Source of the DNA: Bacillota bacterium
Lineage (GTDB): Bacteria > Bacillota > Clostridia > Christensenellales > Aristaeellaceae
Direction of reading: 5' to 3'
Length of the DNA stretch: 5,572 bases
Assembly (NCBI GenBank): GCA_023415715.1
Contig: JAEZJP010000236.1
Coordinates: 1 to 5,572 of the forward strand
Under the pieces are notes generated by a model. The model searched no databases. It was not told the origin of the DNA and was given only the letters and a program-made list of their open reading frames with translations. Each line of letters begins with the position of its first letter. Within the stretch, counting starts at the first letter, position 1. A program made the position numbers and the translations under genes. This document shows positions 5,481 to 5,572 of this stretch, one piece after another.

Positions 5481-5572
5481 ATGGGATTTTTCCGTGTGGA
5501 GGGTGGAACGCCCTTGGCCGGTTCCATTCGCGTGAACAGTGCCAAGAACGCCGTGCTGCCCATTTTGGCTGC
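5481..5572 (+). CDS. murA: UDP-N-acetylglucosamine 1-carboxyvinyltransferase, N-terminal part
   Basis: The gene runs off the window after 30 complete codons. The translation has VEGGTPLAGSI (6-16) followed by NSAKNAVLPILA (19-30), which is the typical N-terminus of MurA; Lys22 and Asn23 fall at exactly the numbers of the conserved active-site Lys and Asn of this family. MurA carries out the first committed step of peptidoglycan synthesis in the cytoplasm, transferring the enolpyruvyl group of phosphoenolpyruvate to UDP-GlcNAc, and is the fosfomycin target. The fosfomycin-binding Cys loop lies beyond the window, so resistance cannot be judged. Gram-positives often carry two MurA paralogues, and which one this is cannot be told. 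The related AroA family is less likely given the exact KNA motif position and the cell-wall context. It follows ftsW by 87 nt, taking the place usually held by murG. Confidence 0.9.
   Translation, partial: MGFFRVEGGTPLAGSIRVNSAKNAVLPILA

Overview
This window is a stretch of the division and cell wall (dcw) cluster of a bacterium that most resembles a low-G+C-type Gram-positive (Firmicutes/Clostridia-like) lineage with a moderately GC-rich genome. The layout murE - mraY - murD - ftsW/spoVE, all on the plus strand, is the classical order seen in Bacillus and Clostridia. The ribosome binding sites are strong purine-rich ones (GGAGGG, AGGAGG, AAGGGGG, GGAGGTG), and murD starts with TTG, which is common in that group. 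A closer taxonomic placement is not possible from the sequence alone.

Region by region: bases 1-35 are a short leader carrying the murE ribosome binding site, probably just after the end of an upstream gene. Bases 36-1496 encode MurE, with the DNPR motif of meso-diaminopimelate-adding ligases. Bases 1533-2558 encode MraY, 2603-3964 MurD, 4236-5393 a SEDS-family glycan polymerase (FtsW/SpoVE type), and 5481 to the window end the first 30 residues of MurA. Gaps are short (36, 44 and 87 nt) except for 271 nt between murD and ftsW. That gap has no credible gene but is full of inverted repeats and resembles a dispersed palindromic intergenic element plus a 5' leader for ftsW.

The genes belong to one pathway. 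MurA commits UDP-GlcNAc to UDP-MurNAc synthesis, MurD adds D-Glu, MurE adds meso-DAP, MraY moves the muropeptide onto undecaprenyl phosphate to give lipid I, and the SEDS protein polymerises lipid II into glycan. Two genes expected here are not in the window: murF, normally between murE and mraY in many bacteria (but also absent there in Bacillus), and murG, normally straight after ftsW/spoVE. murA takes the murG position.

I see no new multi-gene system. The items most worth a second look are the structured murD-ftsW spacer, a possible ribosome-binding-site-masking hairpin before ftsW, the hairpin leader of murA, and substitutions in conserved motifs of the SEDS protein (EQPNLST) and of MurE (SANAM, DYF).
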